DNA from: Cardinium hertigii_C
GTDB lineage: Bacteria > Bacteroidota > Bacteroidia > Cytophagales > Amoebophilaceae
Reading direction: 5' to 3'
Length of the DNA stretch: 10,568 nt
Assembly: GCF_050864855.1 (NCBI RefSeq)
Contig: NZ_JBOZWW010000060.1
Coordinates: 1-10,568 of the forward strand
The notes beneath the pieces were generated by a model, which saw only the letters and a list, made by a program, of their open reading frames with translations, was not told the DNA's origin and ran no database searches. Positions 7,684 to 10,568 of the stretch are shown piece by piece (position 1 is the first letter of the stretch; every line of letters begins with the position of its first letter). The translations under genes and the position numbers were made by a program.

Positions 7684-7698
7684 GCGAATCTCGTTCGC
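7684..7698 (-). other. Small hairpin in the rpsP leader
   Basis: On the minus strand GCGAA, a five-base loop CGAGA, and TTCGC form a perfect five-base-pair stem about 15 bases ahead of the rpsP ATG. Its place between rpmA and rpsP would allow a role in attenuation or translational feedback, or as a weak processing site. It has no run of T after it, so it is not a standard terminator. Such a short stem can occur by chance. Confidence 0.25.
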
Positions 7699-7754
7699 AA
7701 ATGGTTAATAAATTATTTTTTTAGTTGTTAAGAAAACTTCTATATAAGAATAGA

Positions 7755-8009
7755 CTACATATTATCCACCGAAACAACAGCACGCAGGTCCTTGTTTTTT
7801 TTGAAGACTACTACACCATTGGTTAAGGCAAATAAAGTATGGTCCCTACCTAACCCAACATTTTTACCAGGGTAATAACGGGTACCCCTTTGCCGAACAA
7901 GGATATGACCAGCGATTACGGTTTCTCCACCATATTTTTTTATGCCGAGCCGCTTACTTTCTGAATCTCTTCCGTTACGGGAGCTACCTGCCCCCTTCTT
8001 ATGTGCCAT
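7755..8009 (-). CDS. rpmA: 50S ribosomal protein L27
   Basis: The 84-residue protein is a full-length bL27, whose N-terminal tail reaches the peptidyl transferase centre. The start MAHKKGAGSSRNGRDSESKR is the unprocessed type with Ala2, without the cleaved N-terminal extension known from Firmicutes. GGETVIAGHILVRQRGT (27-43) and YYPGKNVGLGRDHTLFA (45-61) are the family core. It follows rplU after nine bases, the standard L21-L27 pair in bacteria, and the two are very likely one transcript. The start at 8009 is fixed by the conserved MAHKKG. Confidence 0.98.
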   Translation of the reverse strand: MAHKKGAGSSRNGRDSESKRLGIKKYGGETVIAGHILVRQRGTRYYPGKNVGLGRDHTLFALTNGVVVFKKNKDLRAVVSVDNM

Positions 8010-8018
8010 GGGATTATA

Positions 8019-8333
8019 TTATTTTAGAATGTCTTCAATAACAATTTTGGTATGCTCTTGACGATGGCCCCGTTTAACCTTATATCCATTTCGTCTTTTT
8101 TTCTTAAAAACGATAATTTTATCTCCTTTGGTATGTTCCAATACCTTCGCCTTAACGGTTACTGTATGGAGTACAGGCGCACCTATTACTACTGTTCCTT
8201 CCCCGTCATCTACAAGTAGCACTTTATCAAAAGTAAGCAAAGCACCTACTTCACTTTGCAATTTAGGGGTATAAAGCCACTGCTCTTTAGAAACTTTAAA
8301 TTGGGCGCCAGCTATTTCTACAATTGCATACAT
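8019..8333 (-). CDS. rplU: 50S ribosomal protein L21
   Basis: The 104-residue protein is full-length bL21, a large-subunit protein that contacts 23S rRNA and the neighbourhood of L20. The N-terminal MYAIVEIAGAQFKV (1-14) and the C-terminal basic block KKKRRNGYKVKRGHRQEHT (77-95) identify the family. It is the first gene of the rplU-rpmA pair and probably of the following minus-strand housekeeping run. The 110-base gap upstream, shared with the end of the symporter gene, holds a candidate promoter element and a hairpin (separate entries). Confidence 0.98.
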   Translation of the reverse strand: MYAIVEIAGAQFKVSKEQWLYTPKLQSEVGALLTFDKVLLVDDGEGTVVIGAPVLHTVTVKAKVLEHTKGDKIIVFKKKRRNGYKVKRGHRQEHTKIVIEDILK

Positions 8334-8379
8334 ATATTTCTATAGGCTAAAAGAATACTATTTTTTCTACTACTAGAAA

Positions 8380-8410
8380 GAATCAAGCTCAACAAAGTTA
8401 AGCTTTATTC
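8380..8410 (-). terminator. Candidate terminator or leader hairpin between the symporter gene and rplU
   Basis: Minus-strand RNA can fold as GAATaAAGCTTAAC, loop TTT, GTTGAGCTTgATTC: two blocks of four and nine pairs with one A-G mismatch and one G-U pair. The G-U pair exists only in the minus-strand transcript (it is an A-C mismatch on the other), favouring a role on that strand. It sits 34 bases after the symporter stop and is followed by a T-rich stretch (TTTCT) rather than a clean T run, so termination would be imperfect. Confidence 0.35.
8393..8400 (-). promoter_or_regulatory. Candidate Bacteroidota -7 promoter element ahead of rplU
   Basis: The minus strand reads TAACTTTG, an exact match to the TAnnTTTG -7 consensus known from Bacteroidota primary sigma factors. 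It lies about 60 bases ahead of the rplU ATG, a sensible distance for a leader. The -33 region is T-rich but has no clear TTTG at the expected spacing. The element coincides with the loop of the hairpin described at 8380-8410, so one of the two readings may be coincidence. Confidence 0.35.
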
Positions 8411-8443
8411 TATAAAATAAAAAATGGCCAACCGATATTATTT

Positions 8444-9919
8444 CTATGCTTGTTTTTTATAGCCCGTTTTCTTGTTGACTTGTTGAATAGATTGAACCCT
8501 GTCAAGGGGCTGGTCTAGTTTGTTTGTTGTGCTGCGTAACAAATAGTGTACAAGGACCATCACCAGTCCATTCATCAACATACAAGGTACGTGGCCACTA
8601 GTTGTATGGAGTATAGGCACCATCCATTTTTGCCAAGCCAACATAGATAGTAGGCCAGTAACCATCCCTATTAAAGCAACAGAAGACGAAGTATGGAACC
8701 CTAAAACAGCTAAAATAAATGGAGCTATGATTACGGATACATAAAGACGTCCATGCCATACCAAGATTTTGTCTAAAATGGAGATAGAACAGTAAAAACC
8801 CAATACCATAGCCAATAACGCCACAGCTAGAAGTGCTACACGCACCACTTGAACTTGATGCAAGTTCAGAAGCCTACTAAAACAACCGATACTTTTTGGT
8901 ATATCATAAGCGAACATAATACTAGCAACATGTAATCTAGAATCAACTGTAGACATAGCGAAGGATAACATAATCACACAAACTACTCCTCTTAAAAAAA
9001 ACGAAAGATTAGAGAGAAAATGATTCCAAATAGCTGTAGAAGGGATATTGGGGAAACGGATAAAAACCAACAGACCAATTACCAATGTACAAGCTATAAT
9101 AGCACTAGAAAAAATACCTGCATACAAATATGCTTTTTTTGCCTGAACAGTCCTTTTACACATATATAAATAGTGCACAAGATAGGGAGCAACCGGACCA
9201 AAAAGAGCGCTCAAGTAGCGAAATATAAGCGGTATTTTCCTATCAGGAGGTATAATATTTATGAATTGTTTTTGACTTTTAAGAAAATCAATTTTATTAA
9301 TAATTAGGTTATTGGTAACTTTAAACAGCCAGCAAACTAGTACAAGCATACACATCGAAAAAACGATACATTGCCATACATCTATAGAAGCAATAGCACG
9401 CGCACCACCAAACATAGCATAAACCACCATAACAATAGTTATTAATATAGTAATGGCTAATGAACTAACAGAAGGTATAAATAGGCTAACTGTATCAGAT
9501 ATAAGTCGAATTTGAAAGGCAATCATAATCATTCCACTACACAGCTCAAACAAAGCAGTTATCAATCTTGCACAACGTCCATATACAACAGCCATAGACT
9601 CTGGCATCGATAGATGATCCATAAATTTAGACATAGACTGTGCTAACCAACTTAAGAGTAACAAGGGACAAAACATGAGGATAATCCTATCAAGCATGAA
9701 CCAGCTTCCATAAGAAGCATATTCTATAGCAAGCCTGAGTACGCCTCCTGGACAACTACAGGCTACTATAGTAGCTACTATAGTAGCTGTAGAAAACTGT
9801 CTATGGCCAAGTGCATAATCTCGAAAGCTGGTATCCCTTCTATACAAAAGACAAAAAAATATTACTATTATAAATAGAAAAAAAATTGCCATTAGAAGAC
9901 ATGGAGTATAAAGTGGCAT
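8444..9919 (-). CDS. SSS-family (SLC5/PutP-like) sodium:solute symporter
   Basis: From ATG 9919 the product is 491 residues and strongly hydrophobic, with about a dozen or more membrane segments. Family marks appear in order: DYALGHRQFSTATIVAT (34-50), an equivalent of the DYFLAGR start region; MFGGARAIASIDVWQ (169-183), matching the GG..AV..TD..Q signature; and AMSTVDSRLH (321-330), whose Ser-Thr pair lies where PutP-type carriers bind the second sodium ion. The substrate cannot be read from sequence. A TTG at 9949 would add ten residues; the ATG, directly before the first hydrophobic stretch, is preferred. The C-terminus is a short polar tail with no histidine kinase domain, although related membrane modules in some bacteria are fused to kinases. 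The truncated copy at 227-694 is a paralog. No partner genes are adjacent. Confidence 0.85.
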   Translation of the reverse strand: MPLYTPCLLMAIFFLFIIVIFFCLLYRRDTSFRDYALGHRQFSTATIVATIVACSCPGGVLRLAIEYASYGSWFMLDRIILMFCPLLLLSWLAQSMSKFMDHLSMPESMAVVYGRCARLITALFELCSGMIMIAFQIRLISDTVSLFIPSVSSLAITILITIVMVVYAMFGGARAIASIDVWQCIVFSMCMLVLVCWLFKVTNNLIINKIDFLKSQKQFINIIPPDRKIPLIFRYLSALFGPVAPYLVHYLYMCKRTVQAKKAYLYAGIFSSAIIACTLVIGLLVFIRFPNIPSTAIWNHFLSNLSFFLRGVVCVIMLSFAMSTVDSRLHVASIMFAYDIPKSIGCFSRLLNLHQVQVVRVALLAVALLAMVLGFYCSISILDKILVWHGRLYVSVIIAPFILAVLGFHTSSSVALIGMVTGLLSMLAWQKWMVPILHTTSGHVPCMLMNGLVMVLVHYLLRSTTNKLDQPLDRVQSIQQVNKKTGYKKQA

Positions 9920-10086
9920 AATGGAAACAATTAATGTATGCTTACGCAACTTTTAACAATAATCCAACAAACTTTGGCATAACTAGAATAATAACACACA
10001 GTTCGCAGCAAACAGCTTTTCAGTTGAGCCTAATCCTGGTTTTGGAGTACGCAAAGGGGGACGTAGTAAAAATTCCATAGTCACCT

Positions 10087-10284
10087 GAATAAGTTGTTCC
10101 ATCTACAAATGAACCAAAACTTAAATCTGAAGTGGGAGGGTAACTGGGTGTTAATAAGGGGCCTATTAACAATCCCATTGTTAGTTGAATAAGTTGTTCC
10201 ATCTACAACTGAACCGAAACCTGAATCTGAAACTGAACCGAAACCTGAATCTGAAGTGGAATGGGTATACTGGGTGTTAATAAA
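10087..10284. repeat. Two diverged direct repeat units, 100 bp apart
   Basis: Unit one (10087-10157) and unit two (10187-10284) both begin GAATAAGTTGTTCCATCTAC and end CTGGGTGTTAATAA, with clear similarity between. Unit two is longer because of an internal 24-bp duplication. They encode, on the minus strand, the same NTQ...TSD.GFGS.VDGTTYS text, so they are protein-coding repeats rather than intergenic ones. Confidence 0.85.
10207..10254. repeat. Perfect 24-bp tandem duplication
   Basis: AACTGAACCGAAACCTGAAT plus CTGA occurs twice head to tail without a mismatch (10207-10230 and 10231-10254). Its length is a multiple of three, so it adds one eight-residue unit (a circular form of SDSGFGSV) to the coded protein. 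The other repeat unit has a single diverged copy at 10107-10130. The lack of any mismatch suggests recent slippage. Confidence 0.92.
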
Positions 10285-10404
10285 GAGATTTTTATCTAGA
10301 TGATTCTCTACAGGAGAAGGTTTACCATAAAGATCAATAAGTAGTCGGTCCTGAAATACTGTATAATTATTTGTTAATCAGCAAATAAATGGTTAAATTT
10401 GTAT

Positions 10405-10417
10405 TGGTTAATAACCA
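10405..10417. repeat. Short palindrome in the leader of the IS5-type transposase
   Basis: TGGTTAATAACCA is a perfect 13-base inverted repeat around a central A, 40 bases ahead of the transposase start. It could lie at or near the element's left end or be an operator-like site. It is short enough to be chance in AT-rich DNA. Confidence 0.25.
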
Positions 10418-10457
10418 GTTTTAGAGTTGTTTTGTATAAAAAGCTTGCAAAATAAGG

Positions 10458-10568
10458 ATGAAATCTAAGAAAATAAATAATAGCCTTGAACGTTTGTTTG
10501 AGCAACGCTTATCTAGTTTTCTTAACCCGAAACATCGTTTATTCCAGTTATCTGATTCGATTACTTGG
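10458..10568 (+). CDS. IS5-family transposase, N-terminal part, cut by window edge
   Basis: ATG at 10458 opens a frame of 37 codons to the right edge. The peptide begins MKSKKINNSLERLFEQRL and continues SSFLNPKHRLFQLSDSITW. This matches the usual start of IS5-group DDE transposases, where a basic N-terminus is followed by LFR.RLD.IIN..H.LV.LA..IDW. The catalytic residues would be outside the window. An AGG lies directly ahead of the ATG, too close for a good Shine-Dalgarno. The left terminal repeat of the element should be between about 10378 and 10457 but cannot be set without the other end. The family call is moderately secure. Confidence 0.65.
   Translation, partial: MKSKKINNSLERLFEQRLSSFLNPKHRLFQLSDSITW

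Larger units (their letters stand above)
10020..10377 (-). pseudogene. Decayed repeat-containing protein gene, frameshifted and lacking a start
   Basis: On the minus strand an open frame from 10377 (no start codon, TGA immediately upstream) reads TVFQDRLLIDLYGKPSPVEN, then NTQYTHSTSDSGFGSVSDSG and FGSVVDGTTYS, and then degenerates after a second NTQ, ending at 10081. The continuing homologous text, TSDLSFGSFVDGTTYSGDYG, is in another frame that stops at 10020. Comparing the two repeat copies shows a net two-base deletion in the second, between about 10131 and 10143, which accounts for the frame change. The 60-residue frame 10020-10202 is thus the displaced tail and its ATG is fortuitous. The protein would have been Ser/Gly-rich and repetitive, perhaps secreted or surface-exposed. 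I do not recognise the family. The missing 5' end lies towards the IS5-type element, which may have truncated it. Confidence 0.6.

Noticed and set aside
10020..10202. Independent 60-residue gene
   Set aside because: Its first half is out of frame with the homologous repeat unit and its second half is the displaced continuation of it; it is part of the frameshifted pseudogene.
10087..10284. CRISPR-like or intergenic repeat array
   Set aside because: There are only two diverged units, no spacer pattern, and the units encode matching protein text.

Overview
The window looks like an AT-rich piece of a reduced, insertion-sequence-loaded Bacteroidota genome. The best fit by gene content and style is the endosymbiont lineage of Candidatus Cardinium and Amoebophilus. 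The reasons are the run of acpP, fabF and rnc, the near absence of Shine-Dalgarno sequences, two different transposase genes at the two edges, several broken genes, an SLC5/SSS-type symporter present in two copies, and a lipoprotein whose C-terminal part resembles a eukaryote-type ubiquitin-specific protease. The lineage assignment is inference; no rRNA or other phylogenetic marker was searched.

Left part (1-2350). The start of an IS256-type transposase runs off the left edge on the minus strand. The inferred end of that element abuts, at about 226/227, the 3' half of a symporter gene, which is therefore a truncated remnant. Next, on the minus strand, come a small lipoprotein gene with USP-like C-terminal motifs and, just upstream of it, a site-2-protease-type membrane metalloprotease.

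Middle (2386-8333, all minus strand). This is the housekeeping core. In transcription order it holds rplU and rpmA (ribosomal proteins L21 and L27), rpsP (S16), acpP and fabF (acyl carrier protein and condensing enzyme of type II fatty acid synthesis), rnc (RNase III, overlapping fabF), sufB (iron-sulfur cluster scaffold, without sufC, sufD or sufS beside it) and a ferredoxin/flavodoxin-NADP+ reductase. The catalytic or carrier residues I looked for in these genes are intact, apart from one RNase III position noted in that entry.

Right part (8444-10568). An intact SSS-family symporter gene, paralogous to the left remnant but in opposite orientation, is followed by a decayed gene that carries direct repeats and a perfect 24-bp tandem duplication. 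The right edge holds the first 37 codons of an IS5-type transposase. The layout is thus a conserved block of minus-strand housekeeping genes flanked on both sides by mobile-element insertions, gene remnants and accessory membrane or secreted proteins.
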